From a bacterium (GTDB lineage: Bacteria > Vulcanimicrobiota > Vulcanimicrobiia > Vulcanimicrobiales > SCRA01): 64,000 nucleotides of DNA. Positions 42,003 through 51,508 of the stretch are shown one piece after another. The DNA lies in NCBI GenBank assembly GCA_004298675.1, contig SCRI01000080.1:1-64000 (forward strand), in the 5' to 3' direction. The translations under genes were made by a program, and so were the position numbers. The notes below the pieces were generated by a model. It was not told the DNA's origin and ran no database searches. It was given only the letters and a program-made list of their open reading frames with translations. Position 1 is the first letter of the stretch. The number at the start of each line of letters is the position of its first letter.

Positions 42003-42563
42003 GTGCAGCTCGGGGTCGAGTACGGTCCGGCCATCGCCACAGGCGAGTGGTGGCGCATCGTCACCGCGGCCTTCCTGCACGCCGGCATCTTGCATATTCT
42101 CTTCAACATGATCGCGCTGGCGCAGGTGGGCATGGTCATCGAGCTGACCTTCGGCGCCGCGCGCATGCTGTTGCTCTACGCGGTCTCGCTGCTGGCGGCG
42201 GGATTCTCGGTGCTGCTCTTCAACTATGCGACTCCCACTCTGGGGGCGAGCGGCGCGGTGTTCGGACTCTTCGGTGCGCTGCTCGCGCTGGGGCTGCGGC
42301 GCGGAGCGGCGGGGCGGGCCCTGGTGCGGCAGTGCCTGGGTATCATCGTCCTCAATCTCGTCTACGGGTTTGCCGTCGCGGGCATCTCCAATGCGGCCCA
42401 CCTCGGGGGCTTGGTGGCGGGATTTCTGCTGGGTTTGCCACTCGTGCCCGGGGCGCCGGCCCGGCGCGTCTACGCCATCGATGCGCGGGAGTCGCGTGAC
42501 TATACCGGTCAGACGATCGAGCAGGAGACGGGCGAGCCACCGTACCAGGATGGCCCGCGTTAG
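42003..42563 (+). CDS. Rhomboid-family intramembrane serine protease
   Basis: Catalytic Ser in GASGAVFGLFGAL and His in NAAHLGGLVAGFLLG; the HAGILHILFNMIAL helix with the family Asn is also present. GTG 42003 gives 186 residues but loses the first membrane helix, which is encoded in frame just upstream (LIAVNVLVFVAELL, about 41934-41976). No ATG, GTG or TTG exists in that upstream stretch; CTG at 41907, 41913 or 41934 could serve. The natural start is therefore probably earlier and non-canonical, overlapping the DtxR-type gene. Confidence 0.87.
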   Translation: MQLGVEYGPAIATGEWWRIVTAAFLHAGILHILFNMIALAQVGMVIELTFGAARMLLLYAVSLLAAGFSVLLFNYATPTLGASGAVFGLFGALLALGLRRGAAGRALVRQCLGIIVLNLVYGFAVAGISNAAHLGGLVAGFLLGLPLVPGAPARRVYAIDARESRDYTGQTIEQETGEPPYQDGPR

Positions 42564-42583
42564 AAGCGAACAGACGTTCGACG

Positions 42584-44482
42584 ATGTATCTGGATGAGAT
42601 CTTCGCCGCCGGCGGCCCGCTGGCGGGCGTGCTCCCCGGCTATGTTCCCCGCGCGGGGCAACTGCAAATGGCGCGGCTGGTCGAACGTGGTTTGCTCGAA
42701 GGGATACACACCGTGGTGGAGGCGGGGACCGGCGTCGGCAAGTCTCTGGCCTACCTCGTTCCCGCGCTGCGTTCGGGCAAGAAGGTCGTCATCTCCACGG
42801 GGACGATCGCGTTGCAGGAGCAGCTGCTCACCAAGGACGTCCCGCTGGTGCAGCGCGCCCTAGGGACCGATCTGCGCGTAGCGTTGCTCAAGGGCCGCAA
42901 CAACTACCTCTGCCGTGAGAAGCTGGCACGGCTGCAGCGCGACACCTTCGTTGCCTCTAGCGGCGCCATGGAGCAGATCTGGGACTGGGCGCGTTGGACG
43001 ACCACCGGTGACCGCTCTGAGCTGGCGGTGCAGCCCGGTCCCGGCGAGTGGGAACAGGTGGACGCCGACGCGGACGACTGCCTGGGCGAGTTGTGTCCGT
43101 TCTACGACACGTGCTTCTATTTCCAGGCACGCGAGCGCGCTCGTTTCGCGGATCTGGTGGTGGTCAATCACGCGCTCTTCTTTCTCGATCTCGCGATGGG
43201 TGGAGCGCTGCTCCCGCCCTACGACTTCGCCGTGCTGGACGAGGCGCATCAATGCGAGTCCTGGGCTACCTCTGCACTGACCTCCACGATCTCCCAGCGC
43301 ACAGTGGGGCGGATGCTGCGGCGTCTGAATCGCTACTACACGCTTGACACGGCGGTCGAGGACGAGTTGGGTGAAGGCATGCGGCGCCTGGGCAGCCGGC
43401 TCGCGGCCGTCGACCAAGACCGCTATCCACTCTCCGCCAACGCGCCGGCGCGCGAGTTGCTGCTGGAGTTGGCGCCCGCCTTCGAGCGCGCCGAGCTTTG
43501 GCTGGATGCTTCGTGGCAGAGCGCCTACCGCGGTGCGTTCGATCAGCAGGTTGCGGAGCGCCGCCGCGAGCTCTGCATGCGCGGGATCGTTGCCCATCGC
43601 CAGGCGCTGCAGCAACTGCAGAGCGCAGGCGACGAAACGATCGCCTGGGTGGAGCGCGGCGAGCCCGGGGAACGCCACCGGATCTGCGCTGCGCCGTGCG
43701 AGGTCGCCAGCTTTTTGCAGCGGGCGCTCTTCGAACGCTGCGAGAGCGTGGTGCTGACATCGGCGACGCTGGCCGCCGATGGTTCCTTCGACTACTTGCG
43801 GCGCACGCTGGGCTACGAGCAGGCGCAGGAGTGTGTGGCGCCTTCGCCTTTCGACTACGAACGCCAAGCGGGGCTCTACCTGGCGCCGCCGTCACTCAAT
43901 CCGAAGTCGCACGATTTCGCCCGGCGCGCGGCGGCGCTGGTGGAGGAGGCCCTCGATCGCACGCGCGGCCGCGCCTTCGTGCTCTTCACCTCATACGCGC
44001 GTATGCGCGAAGTCCACCGGCTGGTGGCGGCGCGCGTCGCCTTCCCATGCCGGATTCAAGGCGAGCTTGCGCGCTCGCAGCTCCTGTCGTGGTTCCGCCG
44101 GACGCCCTCAGCCGTGCTCTTTGCCACCGGAACGTTCTGGGAGGGCGTGGACGTCGTGGGCGAGCAGCTCTCGTGCGTGATCATCGACCGGTTGCCGTTT
44201 CCGTCGCCGGGTGATCCGCTGGTAGCGGCGCGCCTGCGCGCCATCGACAGCGCGGGTGGCTCGTCGTTCGAGGAGTATATGATTCCCGCGGCGATCACGC
44301 GCCTCAAGCAGGGTTTTGGGCGACTGATCCGCAGCGTCGAGGATCGCGGGATCGTGGTGCTGTTGGACGGACGCATTCAAAGCGAACGCTATGGTGAGGC
44401 GATCTTGCGCGCGTTACCACCCGCACGGCGCATCACCGATCTGGGCGAGATCTCCGCGTTCTTGGGCGACTCGACGGGGTAA
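42584..44482 (+). CDS. dinG: DinG-type ATP-dependent DNA helicase (XPD-like)
   Basis: 632 residues of superfamily 2. Walker A is AGTGVGKS (47-54), the DEAH box is VLDEAHQC (219-222) and motif VI lies at FGRLIRSVEDRG. Four cysteines (110, 166, 171, 177; NYLCREK, CLGELCPFYDTC) form the iron-sulfur cluster site of the XPD/DinG family. It unwinds 5'-tailed DNA, R-loops or D-loops. The N-terminal exonuclease domain of some relatives is absent. Confidence 0.94.
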   Translation: MYLDEIFAAGGPLAGVLPGYVPRAGQLQMARLVERGLLEGIHTVVEAGTGVGKSLAYLVPALRSGKKVVISTGTIALQEQLLTKDVPLVQRALGTDLRVALLKGRNNYLCREKLARLQRDTFVASSGAMEQIWDWARWTTTGDRSELAVQPGPGEWEQVDADADDCLGELCPFYDTCFYFQARERARFADLVVVNHALFFLDLAMGGALLPPYDFAVLDEAHQCESWATSALTSTISQRTVGRMLRRLNRYYTLDTAVEDELGEGMRRLGSRLAAVDQDRYPLSANAPARELLLELAPAFERAELWLDASWQSAYRGAFDQQVAERRRELCMRGIVAHRQALQQLQSAGDETIAWVERGEPGERHRICAAPCEVASFLQRALFERCESVVLTSATLAADGSFDYLRRTLGYEQAQECVAPSPFDYERQAGLYLAPPSLNPKSHDFARRAAALVEEALDRTRGRAFVLFTSYARMREVHRLVAARVAFPCRIQGELARSQLLSWFRRTPSAVLFATGTFWEGVDVVGEQLSCVIIDRLPFPSPGDPLVAARLRAIDSAGGSSFEEYMIPAAITRLKQGFGRLIRSVEDRGIVVLLDGRIQSERYGEAILRALPPARRITDLGEISAFLGDSTG

Positions 44483-44528
44483 CAGGCGTCACTACGGCGG
44501 CGCGCCGGAGGTGCTAAGGTAAACGCAA

Positions 44529-44747
44529 ATGGATCGCGTGCGCTTCGTTCCACTCGGCGAGAAGACGCAGCCGCAGTGCTGGAACTGCAAGCGCGTGGTG
44601 GTAGGCGTCCCCGATGCGCGCTATTTGTATCGCGTCGACGGCCGTGCCGTAACCGAAGCGTGGTACCGCTGCGATGGCTGCGGTGCGTATGTGAACGTGC
44701 GGCGCGAAGGCGTTTTACACGTCGAGCGCGCCGCACGTAGCACCTGA
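44529..44747 (+). CDS. Small zinc-ribbon-like protein
   Basis: 72 residues with two CxxC pairs (CWNCKRV and CDGCGAY) about thirty residues apart, forming a likely zinc ribbon. No family was recognised. It lies 46 bases after the helicase gene on the same strand and ends two bases from the convergent acetate-transporter gene. ATG 44529 is preceded by GGAGGTGCTAAGG. Confidence 0.65.
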   Translation: MDRVRFVPLGEKTQPQCWNCKRVVVGVPDARYLYRVDGRAVTEAWYRCDGCGAYVNVRREGVLHVERAARST

Positions 44748-44749
44748 AC

Positions 44750-45292
44750 TCAGGCGATGCTGTTGTGTACCGTCTTGTACGACGCGTACCACGCCAGCAG
44801 CGCGGTCACGATGCCGAGCCAGCCGCCGGCTACCGTGAGCCCAGCCGCGGAGAACCACGCACCGAGCCAGAGCAGGACAAAGGTGATGAACAGGGCGACG
44901 AAGACCCACATCACCGGCGGATTGTTGATGCGGAACGACTCCAGCATCATGTAGCCGGTGAAGATGGTCCAGGCGCCCAAGAGCCACGTCAGATCGAGTC
45001 CGACGTTACCAGACTTCCCAGCCCAGAACCACACATAGAAAGCGGTGCCCAACCAGAAGGCGCCGTACGAGGAGAAGGCTGTGGCGCCGAAGGTATTGCC
45101 GGCTGCGAATTCCCACATGCCGGCGAAGAGCTGTGCGAGTCCTCCATAGAAGAGCGCGAAGCCGATCCAGGCGTCGGAGTGTGGGATGAGACCGGCGTTG
45201 GCGCCCGAGAGCAGAAATGTGGTGAGGGCGAATCCGGCTAGGCCGAGGCCCGCCGGATTCCCCAGCTTGGGGGCTGGAGCGGAACTACCCAT
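44750..45292 (-). CDS. satP: Acetate/succinate uptake transporter, GPR1/FUN34/YaaH family
   Basis: 180 residues with six membrane helices. The family signature NPAGLGLAGFALTTFLL (NPxPLGL type) is at the N-terminus, and GGLAQLFAGMWEFAAGNTFGATAF is the second conserved block. ATG 45292 follows GGAGG at eight bases; the upstream TTG is not needed. It is divergent from acsA across 220 bases, making an acetate import and activation pair. Confidence 0.93.
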   Translation of the reverse strand: MGSSAPAPKLGNPAGLGLAGFALTTFLLSGANAGLIPHSDAWIGFALFYGGLAQLFAGMWEFAAGNTFGATAFSSYGAFWLGTAFYVWFWAGKSGNVGLDLTWLLGAWTIFTGYMMLESFRINNPPVMWVFVALFITFVLLWLGAWFSAAGLTVAGGWLGIVTALLAWYASYKTVHNSIA

Positions 45293-45512
45293 TCGGTAAA
45301 CCTCCAATCAAGCGTGGTGTCTAGTGTGTTGCGAACGAACCACTGGGCTGGAGTACCGGTTTTCCTGGAATGCTAGGTTCTCGCTCGCTTGACTCCCACC
45401 CCCTGGTGGCGGCCTGCTCCTTGCTTGCGCGAGGGGGGACCCCGGTGCGCCCGGGTATAAGGTACGTTCCGGACATAGCGCATCTTCAACACCACGGCAT
45501 TCGGAGGCTCAT

Positions 45513-47492
45513 ATGCTCGAACAGCATCAGCAGGCCATCGAGGCGCTCTTCGCGGAAAACCGCACCTTCCCGCCATCCGAGGATTTCAAGAAGCACGCGC
45601 AGTGGAACGATCCCAAAATCTACGAGATCGCGGCCAAGGATCCTGACGCGTTTTGGGCCTCGCAGGCGGAGCGGCTCGACTGGTATCGCAAGTGGGATAC
45701 CGTTCTAAAATGGGATGACCAGACCAAGGTCGCCCGCTGGTTCGACGGCGGCAAGCTCAATGCCAGTTACAACTGCCTGGACCGCCACGTCAAGAGCGGC
45801 CACGGTAAGCAAGTCGCCTATTTCTGGGAAGGCGAGCCGGGCGATGCCCGCACGCTGACTTACGCTGATCTTCTCAACGAGACGTGCCGCCTCGCCAACG
45901 GGCTGAAGTCCTTAGGCGTGAAGAAGGGCGATCGCGTCGCCATTTATATGGGCATGGTTCCCGAGCTTCCCGTGGCCTTGTTGGCGTGCGCGCGCATCGG
46001 TGCCATCCACTCGGTGGTGTTCGGCGGCTTCTCGTCCGACAGCCTGCGCGACCGCATCATCGACGGCGAGTGCAAGGTGCTGATCACGCAGGACCAGGGC
46101 TGGCGTCGCGGCGGAAAGATCCTGCTCAAGCAGATCGCCGACGAGGCGGTCAAGGACACCCCCAGCATCGAGAAGGTGGTCGTGCTCAAGCGCGTGGGCG
46201 ACCCCATCGACATGAAGGGCGGGCGCGACGTCTGGTACCACGAGCTGGTTGCCAAGCAGAGCCAAGAGTGCGCACCGGAGCAGATGGATGCCGAGGATCC
46301 GCTCTACATCCTGTATTCGAGCGGTACCACCGCGAAACCCAAGGGCATCGTCCATACGACCGGCGGCTACATGACCGGCGTGGCCTCGACGCACAAGTAC
46401 GTCTTCGATTTGCGCGAGGACGAGGACGTCTTCTGGTGCACGGCCGACATCGGCTGGGTCACCGGGCACTCGTACATCGTGTACGGGCCTCTTGCCAATA
46501 GATCGACCGGCGTCATCTATGAAGGCACGCCCGACTTCCCGGACAAGGACCGCTTCTGGGCCCTGATCGAGAAGTACAAGATCTCCATTCTCTACACCGC
46601 GCCGACGGCGATCCGCACCTTCATGAAGTGGGGCACCGAGTATCCCGACAAGCACAACATGAAGTCGCTGCGGCTGATCGGCTCCGTGGGCGAGCCCATC
46701 AATCCCGAAGCGTGGATCTGGTACAACCAGCACATCGGCGGAGAGCGCTGCCCCGTGGTCGACACGTGGTGGCAGACCGAGACGGGGATGATCATGGTCA
46801 CCCCGCTGCCGGGTCTCACGGCCACCAAGCCCGGGTCGGCCACCCAGCCCTTCCCCGGCGTCTTTGCCGACGTCGTGAACGAGAAGGGTGAGTCGGTTCC
46901 TTTGGGCGGCGGCGGCTATATCGTCATCACCCGGCCCTGGCCGGCGATGCTGCGCACGCTCTGGCGGGACCACGACCGCTACCTCAAGACGTACTGGAGC
47001 AAGTTCCCCAAGCAGGGTTACTACTTCCCGGCCGACGGTTGCAAGCGCGACGAGGACGGGTACTACTGGCTGCTCGGCCGCGTGGACGACGTGATGAACG
47101 TCAGCGGCCACCGCATCTCCACCACCGAGGTGGAGAGCGCCTTCGTCGACCATCCCGAAGTCGCCGAGACGGCCGTGGTCTCCAAGCACGATCCCATCAC
47201 GGGCGAGGCGATCGCGGCGTTCGTCACCCTCAAGGGCGGCGGCAACGGTTCGCCGGAGAAGGCCGACGAGCTGCGCAAGCACGTGGCCTCGAAGATCGGC
47301 GCGTTCGCGCGGCCGAAGTACATCACGTTCACGCCGGACCTCCCCAAGACGCGTAGCGGCAAGATCATGCGCCGCCTGTTGCGCGACGTCATGGAGGAGC
47401 GGCCGCTGGGCGACACCACGACGCTGGCCGACGCTGGCGTGGTGAAACACATCGCGGAGATGGCGCAGACGGCGGCTAAAGCCGACGAGTAG
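45513..47492 (+). CDS. acsA: Acetyl-CoA synthetase
   Basis: 659 residues, the normal length for AMP-forming acetate-CoA ligase. It shows YSSGTTAKPKGIVHTTGG (phosphate-binding loop), DTWWQTETGM, the GRVDDVMNVSGHRI hinge and Lys in TRSGKIMRRLLR, the regulatory acetylation site. It activates acetate to acetyl-CoA, feeding accAD and the TCA cycle. GGAGG precedes the ATG. It faces satP divergently, so both are probably controlled from the shared intergenic region. Confidence 0.97.
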   Translation: MLEQHQQAIEALFAENRTFPPSEDFKKHAQWNDPKIYEIAAKDPDAFWASQAERLDWYRKWDTVLKWDDQTKVARWFDGGKLNASYNCLDRHVKSGHGKQVAYFWEGEPGDARTLTYADLLNETCRLANGLKSLGVKKGDRVAIYMGMVPELPVALLACARIGAIHSVVFGGFSSDSLRDRIIDGECKVLITQDQGWRRGGKILLKQIADEAVKDTPSIEKVVVLKRVGDPIDMKGGRDVWYHELVAKQSQECAPEQMDAEDPLYILYSSGTTAKPKGIVHTTGGYMTGVASTHKYVFDLREDEDVFWCTADIGWVTGHSYIVYGPLANRSTGVIYEGTPDFPDKDRFWALIEKYKISILYTAPTAIRTFMKWGTEYPDKHNMKSLRLIGSVGEPINPEAWIWYNQHIGGERCPVVDTWWQTETGMIMVTPLPGLTATKPGSATQPFPGVFADVVNEKGESVPLGGGGYIVITRPWPAMLRTLWRDHDRYLKTYWSKFPKQGYYFPADGCKRDEDGYYWLLGRVDDVMNVSGHRISTTEVESAFVDHPEVAETAVVSKHDPITGEAIAAFVTLKGGGNGSPEKADELRKHVASKIGAFARPKYITFTPDLPKTRSGKIMRRLLRDVMEERPLGDTTTLADAGVVKHIAEMAQTAAKADE

Positions 47493-47520
47493 CCGCCTGC
47501 GGGGACCAGGCGCGAGGCAG

Positions 47521-47542
47521 GGGCCGCCCGTTCGGGCGGCCC
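47521..47542 (+). terminator. GC-rich hairpin after acsA
   Basis: A nine-pair stem GGGCCGCCC (47521-47529) with GGGCGGCCC (47534-47542) and loop GTTC, 28 bases after the acsA stop. No T tract follows, so it may stop transcription weakly or protect the mRNA 3' end. Confidence 0.55.
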
Positions 47543-47592
47543 TCGGCGTTACCGCGTTCTTGACGCGCGCACGCCGGCGTGGTAGCCTCTCG

Positions 47593-47619
47593 CTAGCAGT
47601 CTCGAAAAGTGAGTGCCAA
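47593..47619 (+). promoter_or_regulatory. CIRCE operator for HrcA
   Basis: CTAGCAGTC (47593-47601), nine-base spacer, GAGTGCCAA (47611-47619). This matches the CIRCE consensus TTAGCACTC-N9-GAGTGCTAA at 15 of 18 positions with the exact spacing. It overlaps the GTG at 47609, so repressor binding would block both transcription and the start region of hrcA-dnaJ. Confidence 0.85.
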
Positions 47620-48697
47620 TAGTAACGTGCCGGAGTCTCTGCCGCGTGTGCCCGAGCTGGATAAGCGCAAGGCGTACATCCTAACGACCGTCGTCTACGA
47701 ATATATCGCGACGGCGGAGCCGGTAGGTTCGGCGACCCTGACCCAAAAGTACAATTTGGGTGTGAGCTCCGCGACGATACGCAATGAGATGGCCGAGCTG
47801 GAGGCCCGCGGCTACCTCGTGCAACCGCACACCTCCGCCGGCCGCGTTCCCTCGGATACCGGTTATCGTACCTACGTCGATCGCCTCATGCCGGCCGAGA
47901 CCTTAGGGAGCGAAGAGAGCGGGCGGCTGCGGGCCGAGTTCATGCGTGCCGGGCGGGCGCTCGACGAGATCGTCGAGCAAGCCACGCGTCTACTGGCCCA
48001 ATATTCACAGAGCCTGGCGGTGGTCGTCGCGCCCAGCAAGGACAGCCAGACCTTCCGCCACCTCCAGCTCATCTGGCTGGCCGAGCGTTCGGTTTTAATG
48101 GTCGTGGTTACGACCGCGGGCGTCACCGAGCAGCACGTGATCGAGCCGGCGGTCAACGTCGATCCCGACGATTTGACGCGCGCCTCCAACGCGCTCAACC
48201 GGCGCCTCTCGGGCAAGCTGCTGGCCGAGCTCGACCGCACCGCGGTGAGCGACGTGCTTGCGGCCATGAGCCCTCCGCTGCATGCCTCGCTGGTCGACGG
48301 CGTCGTGGCCGGGTTCGCTCGCGTCCGCCGCCCGGAGGAGCGGCGCATCCTCTTCGGCGGGGCCCAGCATCTGCTCGATCAGCCGGAGTTCCGCGACTTC
48401 AAGAAGCTGCGCTCGATCCTCGACTTGGTCGAGGAGCAGCGCACGTTGTACCACGTCGTCCTGGAGTCGATCGAGCGCGGCGAATCGACGCCGTCCGTGC
48501 GCATCGGCGGCGAGCTCGAGTTGGACGACATCAACGAGTGCAGCCTGGTGACGATCCCCTATCGTATGGGTGACCGTTCGTTGGGCGTGCTGGCGATCTT
48601 GGGGGCGCGACGGATGCCGTACGGGCGCATGATGGCGCTCATCGCGGCCACGGCCGACCACCTCAGTCAACACCTCACCGACGTCGAATTGCCGTAG
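47609..48697 (+). CDS. hrcA: Heat-inducible transcription repressor HrcA
   Basis: 362 residues. The N-terminal winged helix ([61 protein letters not shown]) and the GAF-like domain are characteristic. It represses chaperone genes through CIRCE and is itself stabilised by GroEL in studied bacteria. The start may be GTG 47609 or GTG 47627. The CIRCE sequence at its 5' end implies autoregulation. dnaJ follows directly, without grpE or dnaK. Confidence 0.96.
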   Translation: MSANSNVPESLPRVPELDKRKAYILTTVVYEYIATAEPVGSATLTQKYNLGVSSATIRNEMAELEARGYLVQPHTSAGRVPSDTGYRTYVDRLMPAETLGSEESGRLRAEFMRAGRALDEIVEQATRLLAQYSQSLAVVVAPSKDSQTFRHLQLIWLAERSVLMVVVTTAGVTEQHVIEPAVNVDPDDLTRASNALNRRLSGKLLAELDRTAVSDVLAAMSPPLHASLVDGVVAGFARVRRPEERRILFGGAQHLLDQPEFRDFKKLRSILDLVEEQRTLYHVVLESIERGESTPSVRIGGELELDDINECSLVTIPYRMGDRSLGVLAILGARRMPYGRMMALIAATADHLSQHLTDVELP

Positions 48698-48714
48698 AAT
48701 CGAGTCTCTTGCGC

Positions 48715-49854
48715 ATGCCTACCCGCGACTACTATGAAGTTCTCGGCGTCTCACGTGGTGCCACCGAAAGTGATATCAAGCGTGCCTATCGTCAGTTGGC
48801 GCGTAAGTACCACCCCGACGTAGCCGAGGACAAGGCCAGCGCGGGCGAGCGCTTCAAAGAGATCAACGAGGCCTACGAAGTGCTCTCGGACGTTCACAAG
48901 CGCGAGCAGTACGACCGCTTCGGAACGGTAGGCAACGGTGCCGGCGGCTCGGGTTTCGGCGGCTTCGGAGATTTTGGTCCCTTCGCGGGCGAGGGTTTTG
49001 GCGAGATCTTCGACATGTTCTTCGGCGGCGGACGCTCGCAAGGACGCGGGCGCGGCGGCGTGCAGCGCGGCAGCGACCTGCGCTACGATCTCGAGATCAC
49101 GCTCGAGGAGGCCTATAGCGGGGTCGATCGCGAGATCTCCTACAGCCATCTCGGCCAGTGCTCAACCTGCGAGGGCAGCGGCTGCGCGCCGGGTACGAAG
49201 CCGCAGCCGTGCGTGCAGTGCGGCGGCAGCGGGCAACTCCGTCAAGTGCGCTCGACGCCGCTGGGACAGTTCGTCACCACCGCGCCGTGCACGCGCTGCG
49301 GCGGCGAGGGGCGCATCATTCCCTCACCCTGCGCGGTCTGCCATGGCCGCGGCCGCATGGAGATCGAGCGCCGCATCACGGTGCACATTCCGGCCGGGGT
49401 AGACGACGGTTCGCGCATCCGCGTCGCGGGTAGCGGTGAAGCCGGCGTGCACGGCGGCCAACCCGGCGATCTGTACGTTTACCTCAGCGTCAGCGAGCAC
49501 GAATTGTTCCGGCGCGACGGTTTGGATCTCGCGCTCCCGGTGCCGGTGACCTTCCCGCAGGCCGCGCTCGGCGGCGACGTAACGATCCCAACGCTGAGCG
49601 GTGAGCCGGCGGTGCTGCACGTGCCGGCGGGCACGCAGACGGCGACGATCTTTCGCGTGCGCGGGAAAGGCATGCCCAGCGTACGTGGCGGCGGCTTCGG
49701 CGATCTGCTCGTGCATGTCAATGTCGTCGTGCCGCGCAGACTCACCAAACGCCAGCGTGAGATCTTGGAAGAGTTCGCGCGCGCCGGCGGCGATCAGGTG
49801 GAGGAAGATAAGACCTTCTTCGATCGCGTGAAGGACGCGTTCGGCGTCGAATGA
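48715..49854 (+). CDS. dnaJ: Chaperone DnaJ
   Basis: 379 residues with all DnaJ type A parts: J domain with HPD at 33-35 (KYHPDVAED), Gly/Phe-rich linker ([17 protein letters not shown]), four zinc-finger repeats ([32 protein letters not shown]) and C-terminal substrate-binding domains. It stimulates DnaK ATPase. ATG 48715 is used; a TTG six bases earlier is possible. Its stop overlaps prmA by four bases. Confidence 0.96.
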   Translation: MPTRDYYEVLGVSRGATESDIKRAYRQLARKYHPDVAEDKASAGERFKEINEAYEVLSDVHKREQYDRFGTVGNGAGGSGFGGFGDFGPFAGEGFGEIFDMFFGGGRSQGRGRGGVQRGSDLRYDLEITLEEAYSGVDREISYSHLGQCSTCEGSGCAPGTKPQPCVQCGGSGQLRQVRSTPLGQFVTTAPCTRCGGEGRIIPSPCAVCHGRGRMEIERRITVHIPAGVDDGSRIRVAGSGEAGVHGGQPGDLYVYLSVSEHELFRRDGLDLALPVPVTFPQAALGGDVTIPTLSGEPAVLHVPAGTQTATIFRVRGKGMPSVRGGGFGDLLVHVNVVVPRRLTKRQREILEEFARAGGDQVEEDKTFFDRVKDAFGVE

Positions 49855-50699
49855 GCCGCTGGATCGAGGTCGCCGTCGGCGTGGAGACGTCCGGTGAGCT
49901 CGCGATCGTTGAGGCCGCGGCGAGCGCGTACGCGCTACGCGGAACGGCCATCCAGAGTGACCCGCCCATGCTGCGCGCATGGTTCTCCGAAGACGAGCGG
50001 GCGGGCGTGGAGGCCATGAGCGCCGCTATCGTCGCCGCGCTTCCGCAGGCGCGGACCACGGCCACGTCGATCGAGGACGCCGGCTGGAGTGAGGCCTGGC
50101 GCGAGCATTTTCACGCGCAGCATATCGGCGGGATCGCCATCGTACCGTCGTGGGAGCGCGAGACGTTCGCAGATGCGGTGCGTGCGATCGTCGAGATCGA
50201 TCCCGGTCAAGCCTTCGGCACCGGACTGCACCCCACGACGCGCGGCGTGCTGCTCGCACTTCAGGAACTCGACTTGGATGGGTGTACCGTCACCGACGTC
50301 GGCACGGGCTCGGGTATCTTGGCGCTCGCCGTGGCCAGACTTGGGGCGCGGCGGGTCCACGCCTGTGACATCGATCCCGTGGCGGTGCGCGCGGCGCGTG
50401 AGAACGTGCGGCGCAACGGCTTGGAGTCGCGTGTGCACGTAGCGCGCTGCTCAGCCGATCTCTCCGGCGTGCCGAGCGCGCGGATCGTGACGGCCAATCT
50501 CACGGCCGGCATCGCTCTCGCGCTGGCGCGGGCGCTGCGGGCCCTGGTCGAGCCTGCGGGGACGCTCCTGCTTGCGGGCATCGTCGGAGCGCGCGAGCGC
50601 GAGGTGCTGCAGGCATTCGAGCCGCTGGGGTTTACGGTGAGAGCGCGCCGGGCCGAGGGTGAGTGGGTGGGCCTCGCGCTGGGCGTCCCCGCCGCGTGA
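49851..50699 (+). CDS. prmA: Ribosomal protein L11 methyltransferase PrmA
   Basis: 282 residues. The SAM-binding motif is [14 protein letters not shown] and the PrmA family blocks are [28 protein letters not shown] and ANLTAGI (replacing the more common NILA). It trimethylates L11. The dnaJ-prmA-rsmE order is widely conserved in bacteria, and both junctions here are four-base overlaps. Confidence 0.94.
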   Translation: MSRWIEVAVGVETSGELAIVEAAASAYALRGTAIQSDPPMLRAWFSEDERAGVEAMSAAIVAALPQARTTATSIEDAGWSEAWREHFHAQHIGGIAIVPSWERETFADAVRAIVEIDPGQAFGTGLHPTTRGVLLALQELDLDGCTVTDVGTGSGILALAVARLGARRVHACDIDPVAVRAARENVRRNGLESRVHVARCSADLSGVPSARIVTANLTAGIALALARALRALVEPAGTLLLAGIVGAREREVLQAFEPLGFTVRARRAEGEWVGLALGVPAA

Positions 50700-51430
50700 G
50701 CCGCTTCTTCGTCGAGGGCACCTTTGACGTCGGCGATCGTGTGGAGCTGGAGGGCGGCGACGCGCGCAAGCTGGCCGGAGTTTTGCGCGCGGTGCCGGGC
50801 GATCGCGTGGATATCCTCGACGGGCACAGCCGGCGTTTCGCGGGTCTGGTGCGCGAAGTCGGACGCGATCGCGTCAGCGTGGAGCTAGCCGCCGCGCTGA
50901 CGGAGCCGCCGCGCGAGGCCGGCCTCGCGATCACGCTCGCGCAGGGCATTCCCAAGGGCCAGAAGATGGACTTCGTCGTCGAGAAGGCGGTGGAGCTTGG
51001 CGTGCGGACGATCGTGCCGCTGGTGAGCGAGCGCACGATCGCGCGCCCGCAGGGCGCGGACGGCAAAGTGGAGCGCTGGCGGCGGCTGGCCAAGAGTGCG
51101 GCGCTGCAATGCGGCCGCGAGCGCGTGCCCGAGGTCAGGACCCCGCTGGATCTCGCCGGGGTACTTCAGTTGGGTGCCGCCCACGATGCCGTGGTGATGC
51201 CGTGGGAGTTGGCCGAGCAGCGCCCGCTGCGCGAGCGGCTAGCCGATTTCGGCGCCGCAGGCAGTATCCTGGTCATCGTGGGCCCGGAGGGCGGTCTCTC
51301 GCAGCACGAAGCCGAACGGGCGCGCCTCGCTGGGGCGCACCTGATCTCCCTTGGCCCGCGTATCCTGCGCACCGAGACGGTCGCGCTCGTGCTGATCGCG
51401 GCGCTGTACGCGTTGCGCGGCGAGCTCTAG
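50696..51430 (+). CDS. rsmE: 16S rRNA (uracil1498-N3)-methyltransferase RsmE
   Basis: 244 residues of the SPOUT class. It has the N-terminal PUA-like domain (SRFFVEG) and the knotted SAM site with VIVGPEGGLSQHEAE and LGPRILRTETVAL. GTG 50696 overlaps the prmA stop (GTGA), which decides the start. It methylates U1498 in the decoding region of the small subunit. Confidence 0.95.
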   Translation: MSRFFVEGTFDVGDRVELEGGDARKLAGVLRAVPGDRVDILDGHSRRFAGLVREVGRDRVSVELAAALTEPPREAGLAITLAQGIPKGQKMDFVVEKAVELGVRTIVPLVSERTIARPQGADGKVERWRRLAKSAALQCGRERVPEVRTPLDLAGVLQLGAAHDAVVMPWELAEQRPLRERLADFGAAGSILVIVGPEGGLSQHEAERARLAGAHLISLGPRILRTETVALVLIAALYALRGEL

Positions 51431-51508
51431 ACGGCGCGCGCGCACGGGGATTCCACCCTGTGCACGACGTATCTACGGGGAATACCCGAATTTCCCGAGG
51501 CAGGCTGT

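Noticed and set aside
45420-45480. Possible promoter with TATAAG upstream of acsA
   Set aside because: The nearest TTG-type -35 candidate is at the wrong distance, so no promoter is claimed.
45912-47450. A long minus-strand frame inside acsA
   Set aside because: A shadow of the acetyl-CoA synthetase codon pattern, with no motifs or start signals.
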